Assembly: GCA_031273105.1 (NCBI GenBank)
Contig: JAISSN010000064.1
Span: forward strand, 1-37,345
Source of the DNA: Holophagales bacterium
GTDB lineage: Bacteria; Acidobacteriota; Holophagae; Holophagales; Holophagaceae
Direction of reading: 5' to 3'
DNA length: 37,345 nucleotides
A program made the position numbers and the translations under genes. The notes under the pieces are model-generated. The model was given only the letters and a program-made list of their open reading frames with translations, was not told the origin of the DNA and made no database searches. Each line of letters begins with the position of its first letter. Position 1 is the first letter of the stretch. Below are positions 6,197 to 14,772 of the stretch, piece after piece.

Positions 6197-8890
6197 GTGA
6201 CCGCGTATGCCGCGGGCACGGCGCGGATTACGGCGACGACACAGGATGGCGGCCGCACGGCACACTGCGACGTAACAGTGAGCGCCACAAATGTAGCCGT
6301 GACAGGCGTGACGCTGAACAAAAGCGCGACGACGATGGCCGTGGGCGGCTCTGAATTATTGACGGCTATAATTCAGCCCTCAAACGCCACGAACCAAAAT
6401 GTATCCTGGTCGAGCAGCAACAACGCCGCGGCCTCGGTGTCAAACAGCGGTCTGGTGACGGCCAACGCCGCGGGCACGGCGCGAATTACGGCGACTACAC
6501 AGGACGGCGGCCGCACGGCTTATTGCGACGTAACGGTGAGCGCGGCGAATGTGCCAGTCACGGGCGTTAGCCTGAGCCAGACGACCATGTCGCTGACAGC
6601 GGGCAACACGGGGCAATTAACGGCCCAGGTTCAGCCCTCAAACGCGACAAATAAAAATGTATCCTGGTCGAGCAACAACAACGCCGCCGCCTCGGTATCA
6701 AACAGCGGTCTGGTGACTGCCCACGCCGCAGGCACGGCTCGGATTACAGTAACCACACAGGACGGCGGCCGCACGGCTTTCTGCGACGTGACAGTGAGCG
6801 CGGCGAATGTGCCGGTTACTGGCGTGAGCCTGAACAAAAGCGCGACGACGCTGACGCTGGGCAGCACGGAGCAACTGACGCACTCCATTCAGCCAGCTAA
6901 CGCCACCAACAAGGCTGTCACATGGGAAACCAGCAACAGCGCGGTTGCAACAGTGAGCAGCGGCCTTATAACGGCTATAGCCCCGGGCAGCGCCACGATA
7001 ACCGTCAGAACAGTTGACGGCAACCATACGGCGACCTGCGCCGTGATGGTGTACCCCATCTCCGTAACAGGCGTGAGCCTGAACAAAAACGCTATGACAC
7101 TGGGTGTGGGCGCTACAGAGCAGCTTGTACACACAATTCAGCCGAGCAACGCCACAAACCAAGGCGTAACCTGGGAAACCAGCAACAGCGGGGTTGCAAC
7201 AGTGAGCAGCGGCCTTGTAACGGCCATAGCCTCGGGCAGCGCGACTATCACCGTGAGAACAAACGACGGCAACCATACAGCGACCTGCGCCGTGACGGTG
7301 ATAACGCCGGTGACGGGCGTAAGCCTGAACAAAACAGAGACGACGCTGACTATAGGCGGCGCGGAGCAACTGACGCACACAATTCAGCCAGCCAACGCCA
7401 CAAATCAGGCCGTCGCATGGGAAACCAGCAACAGCGCCATAGCGACGGTGAACAACGGCCTTGTAACGGCCATAGCCACGGGCAACGCCGCCATCACCGT
7501 CAGAACCAACGATGGCGGCCATACGGCCACGTGCTTTGTGACGGTGAACCCAACGCCCGTGACCGGAATAACGCTGAACAAAAATACCATGACGCTGATA
7601 GAGAGCGGCGGTTCAGAGCAGCTAACGCACACCATTTTGCCGGCCAACGCCACAAACCAGAACGTCACGTGGGCGAGCAGCAACACAAACATTGCCATAG
7701 TGAGCAACGGCCTTGTAGTAGCCATAGCAAAGGGCCAGGCCAGAATCACTGCCAGAACGGCCGATGGCGGCCATACGGCGACCTGTAACGTGACTGTGGC
7801 GAATGTCTATGTGGCGGGCTCTTACTTATGGAAAGACTACGTTGCTCAAGAGCTGTCAAGTACAAGTTATTCTTCTTATGCTAATTCAGTTTTTGTGTCG
7901 GGCGGCAACGTATATGTGGCTGGATACGTCGCGGTGACCTACTCCGCCACGCTTTGGGTGAATGGCGTTCCCCAATATCTGACCGATGGGACTACGACTG
8001 CTGGGGAAGCTAATTCCGTCTTTGTATCAGGCAGCGACGTATATGTGGCCGGTTACGTAACGGCAGGATCGTACCCTCGCGCCACGCTTTGGGTGAACGG
8101 CGTTGCCCAATATCTGAGCGATGGAACCGCGAATGCTCAGGCTCAATCAGTCTTTGTGTCTGGCAGCGACGTATATGTGGCCGGTTACGTAACGGCAGGG
8201 TCGTACACCCGCGCCACGCTTTGGGTGAATGGCTCTCCCCAATACCTGACCGATGGAACCGCGAATGCTCGGGCAAATTCCGTCTTTGTGTCTGGCAGCG
8301 ATGTGTATGTGGCTGGATACTCAGGTTCGAGTGCCACGCTTTGGGTGAATCGTATTCCCCAATATTTAAACATTGAAATGAGTAGTACGAATGCTAATTC
8401 AGTCTTTGTGTCGGGCAATGACGTATATGTGGCCGGATACAGGATCTCCCAAGGAGGAATGTACTACAACGCCACGCTCTGGGTGAATGGCGTTAACCAA
8501 TATCTGGGTACTGCTTATGCATATTCCGTTTTTGTGTCAGGCAGCGACGTATATGTGGCTGTAGTGTTCGGGCTTTCGGTGAATGGCGTTGTCCGAGATT
8601 TAAGTGGAGGATACACTTATTCCGTTTTCCTTGATAACGGTGGCGCCGTGAGCAGTATATGGCTGGAGCCAGCCCTCACACTTGAGACAGGCCAGACCAA
8701 AACCCTCGCGCCGGCAATTCTGCCCATCAACGCCCTGAATAAGAGCGTAGTGTGGTCCAGCGACAAGCCCGGGCTTGTCAGCGTCAACAGCGCGGGCCAG
8801 ATAACCGCCCTCGCCCCCGGCGCGGCGACAATCACAGCCACAACATCAGACGGCGGCTACACCGCAACCTGCGTCGTGACTGTAATGTAG
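6197..8890 (+). CDS. Big_2 (bacterial Ig-like) repeat protein with central propeller-like repeats; no proper start of its own
   Basis: Repeated VTGVSLNKxxxTLxxGxxEQLTxxIxPxNATNxxVxWxTSNxxxATVSxGLVTAIAxGxAxITVRTxDGxHTATCxVTV, then ~7 YVAGY..ATLWVNG..QYL...ANSVFVSGSDV repeats, then one more Big_2. Confidence 0.9.
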   Translation: MTAYAAGTARITATTQDGGRTAHCDVTVSATNVAVTGVTLNKSATTMAVGGSELLTAIIQPSNATNQNVSWSSSNNAAASVSNSGLVTANAAGTARITATTQDGGRTAYCDVTVSAANVPVTGVSLSQTTMSLTAGNTGQLTAQVQPSNATNKNVSWSSNNNAAASVSNSGLVTAHAAGTARITVTTQDGGRTAFCDVTVSAANVPVTGVSLNKSATTLTLGSTEQLTHSIQPANATNKAVTWETSNSAVATVSSGLITAIAPGSATITVRTVDGNHTATCAVMVYPISVTGVSLNKNAMTLGVGATEQLVHTIQPSNATNQGVTWETSNSGVATVSSGLVTAIASGSATITVRTNDGNHTATCAVTVITPVTGVSLNKTETTLTIGGAEQLTHTIQPANATNQAVAWETSNSAIATVNNGLVTAIATGNAAITVRTNDGGHTATCFVTVNPTPVTGITLNKNTMTLIESGGSEQLTHTILPANATNQNVTWASSNTNIAIVSNGLVVAIAKGQARITARTADGGHTATCNVTVANVYVAGSYLWKDYVAQELSSTSYSSYANSVFVSGGNVYVAGYVAVTYSATLWVNGVPQYLTDGTTTAGEANSVFVSGSDVYVAGYVTAGSYPRATLWVNGVAQYLSDGTANAQAQSVFVSGSDVYVAGYVTAGSYTRATLWVNGSPQYLTDGTANARANSVFVSGSDVYVAGYSGSSATLWVNRIPQYLNIEMSSTNANSVFVSGNDVYVAGYRISQGGMYYNATLWVNGVNQYLGTAYAYSVFVSGSDVYVAVVFGLSVNGVVRDLSGGYTYSVFLDNGGAVSSIWLEPALTLETGQTKTLAPAILPINALNKSVVWSSDKPGLVSVNSAGQITALAPGAATITATTSDGGYTATCVVTVM

Positions 8891-9005
8891 TCCCTTTTGT
8901 CATGTATGTTTTTTGATTTTTGAACAATGTGGAGTAAATCCTCAACCCTCTTAAACCTGGCGGATGCACAGAGCGTCCGCGTCTATGACCACTTTGGAGC
9001 AAACA

Positions 9006-9767
9006 ATGACCCAAACATTTTTTCCGCAATATCCTGAGCTTTCTGCTCTCTCGGAGGCCCTGTTGAATATCCATCCGCCCGAGATTCTTGATTACCCTGG
9101 GCGCTTTTTGTACAGCGGCGTCAGCACTTTACGACAGGAGGGGAAGTATTATCTTCTGGGCCATAATCCTGGCGTCAACCTCAAGGATTACGAAAACCCC
9201 GCCGGCGACACACCGCCAAACCTTGGCGGCAAACCGAAGAAAAAATACCACTCTTTACGAAAGGACATAATCAAAACAACTGAGAGGCGCGATGATTACA
9301 GCGCCTATATTGACGAAGACGATTGGAACCCGCCGTCTAAGATGCAACCCGGGGTGCGGGCATTAGGCAAAGCTATAGATATTGATCCTCGCAAAATGTG
9401 CGCGTCAAATCTATTTTTTGAACGCAGTACAGAAAAGAAATATATAAAGTGGCGCGATCCCAAAATTTATTGGCCCGTACATGAGGAAGTGCTTAAATTA
9501 GTCAATCCTGATTGTATTTTTTTTATGGGCGCAAAGGGCCTTGAATCCCTTATAGGGCTATTGAACTCCAGCTCGAAAGGGTCATCGGATTTTGTTTTGA
9601 AGGAGTCTAAGGAAAGTGGCCATGATAATTGGATGTGCCATTTTGCGGAAGGACACTACATGGAAAAAACGCTGAAGGTAATCAACTTCCCTGATTTAAG
9701 CAGGTATAGTTTGTCAAGTAACCCTGCGGTTCAGAAATGGATAGTGGAAAAATTAAGGGGGAAGTGA
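9006..9767 (+). CDS. Hypothetical protein, possibly uracil-DNA-glycosylase-superfamily-like
   Basis: KYYLLGHNPGVN near the N-terminus and VINFPDLSRYSL near the C-terminus loosely resemble UDG motifs; ggag before ATG 9006. Confidence 0.45.
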   Translation: MTQTFFPQYPELSALSEALLNIHPPEILDYPGRFLYSGVSTLRQEGKYYLLGHNPGVNLKDYENPAGDTPPNLGGKPKKKYHSLRKDIIKTTERRDDYSAYIDEDDWNPPSKMQPGVRALGKAIDIDPRKMCASNLFFERSTEKKYIKWRDPKIYWPVHEEVLKLVNPDCIFFMGAKGLESLIGLLNSSSKGSSDFVLKESKESGHDNWMCHFAEGHYMEKTLKVINFPDLSRYSLSSNPAVQKWIVEKLRGK

Positions 9768-9849
9768 GATATGTTTCATAGAAGCGAAGACCATCTGTGG
9801 AATAGAAAATTGAGAAAGCACATTGAGCTAAAAGCAAATGTCCCTTGAT

Positions 9850-9960
9850 CTGATTGCAAAACCTCCCCCGGGAATATTGCGTGAGCGTGTGACGATTACT
9901 GAAAAACGCGCGTCTTGCGCCTGCGTTCCCGGCAAAGTCGAAGGTTTTGCAATTAGCTCC
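9850..9960. repeat. Palindromic repeat family A, full length
   Basis: TGATTGCAAAACCTCC ... AAGGTTTTGCAATTAGCTCC. Confidence 0.85.
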
Positions 9961-9995
9961 ATCGTAAAACCACCGCCATGTCATAAGGAGAAAAA

Positions 9996-11240
9996 ATGAG
10001 CCATAGACAACTACTGGGCCTGATTGGATCAACCGTTCTGTTCCTGGGGTGTTTTTGTCCAATAATTAGCGCGCCTATTGTTGGAAGCATGAATTATTTT
10101 CAAAATGGAAAAGGGGACGGCGCAATAGTTTTAATGTTGGCCGTAATGTCATTGGCTTTGACTCTATTGGGACGATATAAGATACTATGGTTTACCGCAT
10201 TAGCGAGCGCGGCGCTTCTTCTGCATACCTTTATAAATTTTCAGCGCGGTATGTCTGTACTGGCTAAAGAAAGTCAATCAGAACCGTTTGCAGGGCTTGC
10301 AGAAGGCATGGCGCAAACCATTCAACTGCAATGGGGTTTTGCTTTGCTCGTGATAGGCGTTGTTATTCTAATAGTTTGCGCCGCAAAAAACACTAACGAA
10401 AACGACGAAAAAAGCAAGTCGTTGTTCCCTTGTTCCGGGTGCGGAAAGAAAATCCATATCACTGCCCCGGCCTGTCCCCATTGCGGCGCGCCGAATAGCC
10501 AACAAAGCGTTGAATCTTCAAGTATTAATCCCAAAAAACACAATTATACTGTATTTTTGAAAGTTCTTGTAATACTTGCTACTATTGGTATTGTGAGTAA
10601 TATTGCTATTAGAATATACCCCAAAATACAAATAGCATTAAAAAGAAAAGAAACGCAAAACATGATAGAACGCGAAAACAATATAGCTGCTATCGTCGCT
10701 GGAAGGCCCATAAGTGATCTTGAAACAGTTATCAATGACTTTAGAGTTTCTCAAATATCGGCTGAAAAAATAGCTGAAAAATATAAAGAATCATTGGTAT
10801 TTGTTATTAGCACTACTTTTATCAACATTGAAGCAAACTATGACTATAATAATGAACAATTAGAAATCACTTTTAATAGGGGAACTAGTTTCGATCGCTT
10901 ATATGCGGAACAAAAGCTGCTACAGTCAGACGGAAATTATAAAATGTTACTTTGTAATTTACGATTTAAAAAACCTTATAAATTGGGTAAAAGTCTTTTC
11001 AGAGGTCCTCTTTCAGAAGAATGGAAAGACGAATTAGCATACTTAGGTATAGGAGTGTTGGCAATTGTAAAAATGGAACCAGTTCCAAATAAATATCAGC
11101 CTTCTGGATACATAACCAATGACTACTATACTGGCTCTTCTGATTCTTATACTAATCACGAATTGAACGTAAAACCAGAAGCCATTTATGTTTATGACGA
11201 AGAAAATGGAACAATAATAGATAAGATTTTTTTCCCATGA
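9996..11240 (+). CDS. Membrane protein with zinc-ribbon (CSGCGKKIHITAPACPHCGAP)
   Basis: Several N-terminal TM segments, CxxC...CxxC ribbon, a further TM helix, then a soluble C-terminal region. Confidence 0.75.
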   Translation: MSHRQLLGLIGSTVLFLGCFCPIISAPIVGSMNYFQNGKGDGAIVLMLAVMSLALTLLGRYKILWFTALASAALLLHTFINFQRGMSVLAKESQSEPFAGLAEGMAQTIQLQWGFALLVIGVVILIVCAAKNTNENDEKSKSLFPCSGCGKKIHITAPACPHCGAPNSQQSVESSSINPKKHNYTVFLKVLVILATIGIVSNIAIRIYPKIQIALKRKETQNMIERENNIAAIVAGRPISDLETVINDFRVSQISAEKIAEKYKESLVFVISTTFINIEANYDYNNEQLEITFNRGTSFDRLYAEQKLLQSDGNYKMLLCNLRFKKPYKLGKSLFRGPLSEEWKDELAYLGIGVLAIVKMEPVPNKYQPSGYITNDYYTGSSDSYTNHELNVKPEAIYVYDEENGTIIDKIFFP

Positions 11241-11259
11241 GCAAGCCTTTGGAGGTTTT

Positions 11260-11937
11260 ATGACAAGCAACATTTTACTCCGTTCCTACAAAATGACATG
11301 TGACACAGGCTTTGCCCCCAACCCATACTGTGGAGTCCTTTCTTTAGCTACGTGCAAATCTGGCATAAGGAGGGTGGCTAAACAGGGAGAATGGGTAGCC
11401 GGATTTACTTCTAAAACGCTTTGTGGTGATGGTAAAGGTCAGGAAAGGCTGATTTACCTCATGTTGGTTTCAGAAAAAATCAAGTTTGAGGAGTACTATG
11501 AACAATACCCACAAAAAAGACCAGAGAATTGTCCTTGTGGCGACAATATATACAAACCGCGCAACGGCGGCTATGAGCAAATACTCAATAAATATCATGG
11601 CATCTGCGAGTTTGAAGATGACACAAGCGCTCCGTTTGTTTTGTTAGCCAAAGAATTTTATTATTTCGGGAAGGACGCTGTAAATGTTCCTAAAAAATAT
11701 AGACCAAGTATCAAGCATACTTCCGCGCCACGCGGATGTATAACCAAAGATAAACAACAGGCTCAGGTTTTTATTGACTGGGTAAAAAATGAGGCCGCAT
11801 GGAGACAGGGGCGCATTGGAAAACCTCATATTGACCCCAAATCTGAATCCTGTTCAAAATCTTGCTCAAAATCTTGTTCAAAATCCTGTTCAAAATCCTG
11901 TTCAAAAAAAAGGGTAAATGCTGGTGAGAATAAATGA
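11260..11937 (+). CDS. Nmad2-like (nucleotide modification associated domain 2) protein with C-terminal (SCSK)n tail
   Basis: YKMTCDTGFAPNPYCGVLSLATCKSGIRRVAKQGEWVAGFTSK is the characteristic Nmad2 start; ggaggtttt-ATG. Confidence 0.75.
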   Translation: MTSNILLRSYKMTCDTGFAPNPYCGVLSLATCKSGIRRVAKQGEWVAGFTSKTLCGDGKGQERLIYLMLVSEKIKFEEYYEQYPQKRPENCPCGDNIYKPRNGGYEQILNKYHGICEFEDDTSAPFVLLAKEFYYFGKDAVNVPKKYRPSIKHTSAPRGCITKDKQQAQVFIDWVKNEAAWRQGRIGKPHIDPKSESCSKSCSKSCSKSCSKSCSKKRVNAGENK

Positions 11938-12044
11938 CGAAATTCATTATTACAGGTCATTCCGCGTTACGCCTGCCGGACTACGATCAACCCATCGCCC
12001 TGCTTGCGCTCTCTCTTTCCAGTTACCCAAACCGCCAATATTAA
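11934..12044 (+). CDS. 36-aa ORF overlapping the Nmad2 stop (ATGA)
   Basis: MTKFIITGHSALRLPDYDQPIALLALSLSSYPNRQY*; ATG overlaps TGA of the previous gene; the next gene's RBS follows its stop. Confidence 0.4.
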   Translation: MTKFIITGHSALRLPDYDQPIALLALSLSSYPNRQY

Positions 12045-12054
12045 GGAGGCAGAC

Positions 12055-12378
12055 ATGACTTCAAAAATTGAAAACAGGCTTGCTAAATGCAAGGAAGCCG
12101 ATAATGTATATGTAGGGATTCGCCGCCCCAATCCCAAACGGCCGTTCGCTGGCAATAAGTCCTACGAACGATACGACATACTCCTGAATGAAGTTGCCTT
12201 ACGTGATAATGTAACTGTACGCGATGTTGTATGGGCCACATACGAAAAACTCGGAGAAAAAGAAGCTTTAAAAGTTTTTGACGATATAACAACAAAATGG
12301 GACAGGAGTGAAAGATGGAACTTTTACCGCCTTGAAAAAACCCAACCGCAAAAACAATCTATCGGGAGTCCAAAATGA
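12055..12378 (+). CDS. Hypothetical protein, 107 aa
   Basis: aaggagg 6 nt before ATG 12055; ends in ATGA overlap with the next gene. Confidence 0.65.
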   Translation: MTSKIENRLAKCKEADNVYVGIRRPNPKRPFAGNKSYERYDILLNEVALRDNVTVRDVVWATYEKLGEKEALKVFDDITTKWDRSERWNFYRLEKTQPQKQSIGSPK

Positions 12379-13130
12379 ATACAAATACCAGGCAAGTCAA
12401 AGTTGATTCAGCCCAAAGTATGGAATTGATGATCTCTTCCTATATCGCTCAGGGGTTTGCGATAGCGTATAGAGGCGAAAAAATAACTACTTTGCGAAAA
12501 CCCAAAAAATTCAGGGCGGGGTTGGCTGTGTTGCTTTTCATACTTTATGTCATTCCGTTCATTATTTATATTATTGTTTATGCGTCTAAGCCAGACGCGG
12601 AAGCGGTTGAAATAATTGTCTCGCCGGAAGAAACGCCTAAGATTTCATATTCTCCCGCTCCGCAAACGATGGCTCCAAACGCTCTGGAATCGCCCAAGAA
12701 TAAATTAAGCGCAGTGCATTGGGTGCATATTGTGTGTGCTTCGCTGGTGTTTTTTCTACTTGTACAACTTGTAATTCGATTAGCTGGTTCTGATTACAAT
12801 ACTAGGAGCTACAGCGCGGCTAGCGGAAATGAGCGAACATCGTCTATAACAAATCAAAAAACTCCTGCTCAAAAAATGATTGCCGCAAGGGAAGGTTTTG
12901 CCGCAAAGATATTTTATGACGCTAAAAGTGAAGGATTAAATTATAAAATATATACTGAAGGTCTAATTTCAGACACTTTAGTTTTTGAACACCCGTTATA
13001 TGCTAACAGGAATACGGTGCGAGACCTTCAACTTTCGGCCAGCAAAGACGTATTGCGCAATCTTGGCTTTAAAAATGTAAAAGTGACCGATGGTAAAGCG
13101 GTATATTTATATGCGGTATCAGATTTATGA
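12375..13130 (+). CDS. Hypothetical membrane protein, 251 aa
   Basis: Two hydrophobic segments; ATGA overlap with the preceding ORF. Confidence 0.65.
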   Translation: MNTNTRQVKVDSAQSMELMISSYIAQGFAIAYRGEKITTLRKPKKFRAGLAVLLFILYVIPFIIYIIVYASKPDAEAVEIIVSPEETPKISYSPAPQTMAPNALESPKNKLSAVHWVHIVCASLVFFLLVQLVIRLAGSDYNTRSYSAASGNERTSSITNQKTPAQKMIAAREGFAAKIFYDAKSEGLNYKIYTEGLISDTLVFEHPLYANRNTVRDLQLSASKDVLRNLGFKNVKVTDGKAVYLYAVSDL

Positions 13131-13284
13131 TATTTTCGGTTCAAAACCACATTCAGCAGTAGGGATGCTTGAGATGCCATAACTGCGGTTTTGAACCGAA
13201 AAGCAGCGCTGGCGCCAGACCTCATTTTTCAGCGACTGGCACGCTGGCTTGCGATGTTTTCAGAGGTTTTGCAATTACCTCTTC
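13129..13284. repeat. Composite repeat: family B left part joined to family A right half
   Basis: tattttcggttcaaaaccacattcagcagtagggatgcttgagatgcc...gcggttttgaaccgaaaagcagcgctggcgccagacc then catttttcag...ctggcttgcgatgttttcagaggttttgcaattacctc. Confidence 0.75.
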
Positions 13285-13398
13285 CAATAATAATCATCAC
13301 CCTGACTTAAAGCGATTCAATCGCCCTAAAGACTTCTCAGCACCGCCCTGACGGGCGAAGCGCAGGCGCCTTCCAGCTTTCACATTGACGCAAGCCCA

Positions 13399-14637
13399 TT
13401 ACCCCTCATCCGCCACCCTCACCTCAACCATGATTATTCGCTGTCCTTCCATCTTCAGGACGCGAAGGACCAGATTTTGAACGCGGACTGTTTCTAACGG
13501 ATTCGGGATTCTGCCAAGTTTACACATCACCAGGCCTGCCACCGTGTCAAAGCCTTCATGTTCCAGATCAATGTCCAGGGCGGTCGCCAAGTCGTCAACG
13601 TGGGTTTCTCCTGGCATACGATAGACGCCTGGGGAATACTCATGCAGCGTGGGCGACGATTCATGCTCATCCTGAATTTCGCCTACCACTTCTTCCAGCA
13701 GATCCTCAACAGTGACCAGACCTGCGACCGCGCCATATTCATCAACCACGATTGCCATTTGCGTCCTGGCGCGTTGAAGCTCTCTCAGCAATTCCAGCGT
13801 GGATTTGCTTTCGGGAACAAAAATGGGCGTCTTTACCAAACCGCGCCAGTTGGCGTTGCTCTCGCCTTTGAGCTGAATTAAATCCTTGAGCAGCAAAATG
13901 CCCTGTATGTTATCCGTGATGTTCTGGTACACGGGCATCCTGGAGTTTCGCCTGATCTTGAAAATTTCCCACACTTCTTCAAGGGTTGCTGTGGATGGGA
14001 TTGCCTGTATGCGGTTTCTGGGCGTCATTACTTCCCTGACGACGGTATCGCCAAGGTTGACCACGTTGCGGATCAGCTCGCTGTCTTCTTCTTCCAGGAT
14101 GCCTTCCGCTTCACCCTCTTCAAGAAAGGCGTCCATCGCGTCTTCTGTTGGCTGCGCGTCTTCTTCCCGCCCTCGCTCATGATCTAGTTGAGACTTCTCG
14201 CGGGGGGCGACCAGCAGCGCAAGTATGGGCGACAAGAGCCGATGGAGAGGGGCGTACAAGGGGAACAGACGCTCAATCCATTGCGCGGGATTCGCAAGAA
14301 CAATAAGCGCCGGCAGAGCAAGATCCATGATCCAGACATACAGAAACAATGCGGCCCAAATCCACGCCGAGCCGTTGAATGCGTCTGTGAAGAGCCACAT
14401 AAGAATCAGGAGCAGCACCAGCAATGTCTGATTACATAACAGCAGGGTTAGCGTCAGTCGCTGGTGGAGTTCCAGTGCCTCGCCTTCCAAGGCTTCCTCC
14501 AGCAGCCGTCTTCTGTACAACACGGGGAGCGCGTACAGTGCACTCAGTAGAGTCGCCGCGGTGAGACGGCAAACGACAACAATAGTTATCAGCAAAAATT
14601 GCATTGAGAACAACAGGGGGATCAAGACCTCGTTCAA
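13399..14637 (-). CDS. HlyC/CorC family protein with CBS pair and CorC_HlyC C-terminal domain
   Basis: VREVMTPRNRIQAIPSTATLEEVWEIFKIRRNSRMPVYQ...IVVDEYGAVAGLVTVEDLLEEVVGEIQDEHE. Confidence 0.95.
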   Translation of the reverse strand: MNEVLIPLLFSMQFLLITIVVVCRLTAATLLSALYALPVLYRRRLLEEALEGEALELHQRLTLTLLLCNQTLLVLLLILMWLFTDAFNGSAWIWAALFLYVWIMDLALPALIVLANPAQWIERLFPLYAPLHRLLSPILALLVAPREKSQLDHERGREEDAQPTEDAMDAFLEEGEAEGILEEEDSELIRNVVNLGDTVVREVMTPRNRIQAIPSTATLEEVWEIFKIRRNSRMPVYQNITDNIQGILLLKDLIQLKGESNANWRGLVKTPIFVPESKSTLELLRELQRARTQMAIVVDEYGAVAGLVTVEDLLEEVVGEIQDEHESSPTLHEYSPGVYRMPGETHVDDLATALDIDLEHEGFDTVAGLVMCKLGRIPNPLETVRVQNLVLRVLKMEGQRIIMVEVRVADEG

Positions 14638-14772
14638 AGTATTAAGTTTATACCATATAGCATCTTGCGGCGCCGTATCCGCAGTTTCCCGTTTCGCTCA
14701 CCCGCTGGCGCGCGGTACTGAATACGCATTTTTGTTTCACACTTCAAGCGCGTTGACTATAGAATCAAATGT

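Noticed and set aside
6698-7522. 274-aa minus-strand ORF opposite the Big_2 repeats (and 6631-6888, 6889-7134, 7138-7380, 7405-7749)
   Set aside because: Antisense open frames produced by the repetitive, codon-biased Big_2 coding sequence; no recognisable domain.
13169-13351. 60-aa ORF with FSATGTLACDVFRGFAITSSN
   Set aside because: Translation of repeat families B/A.
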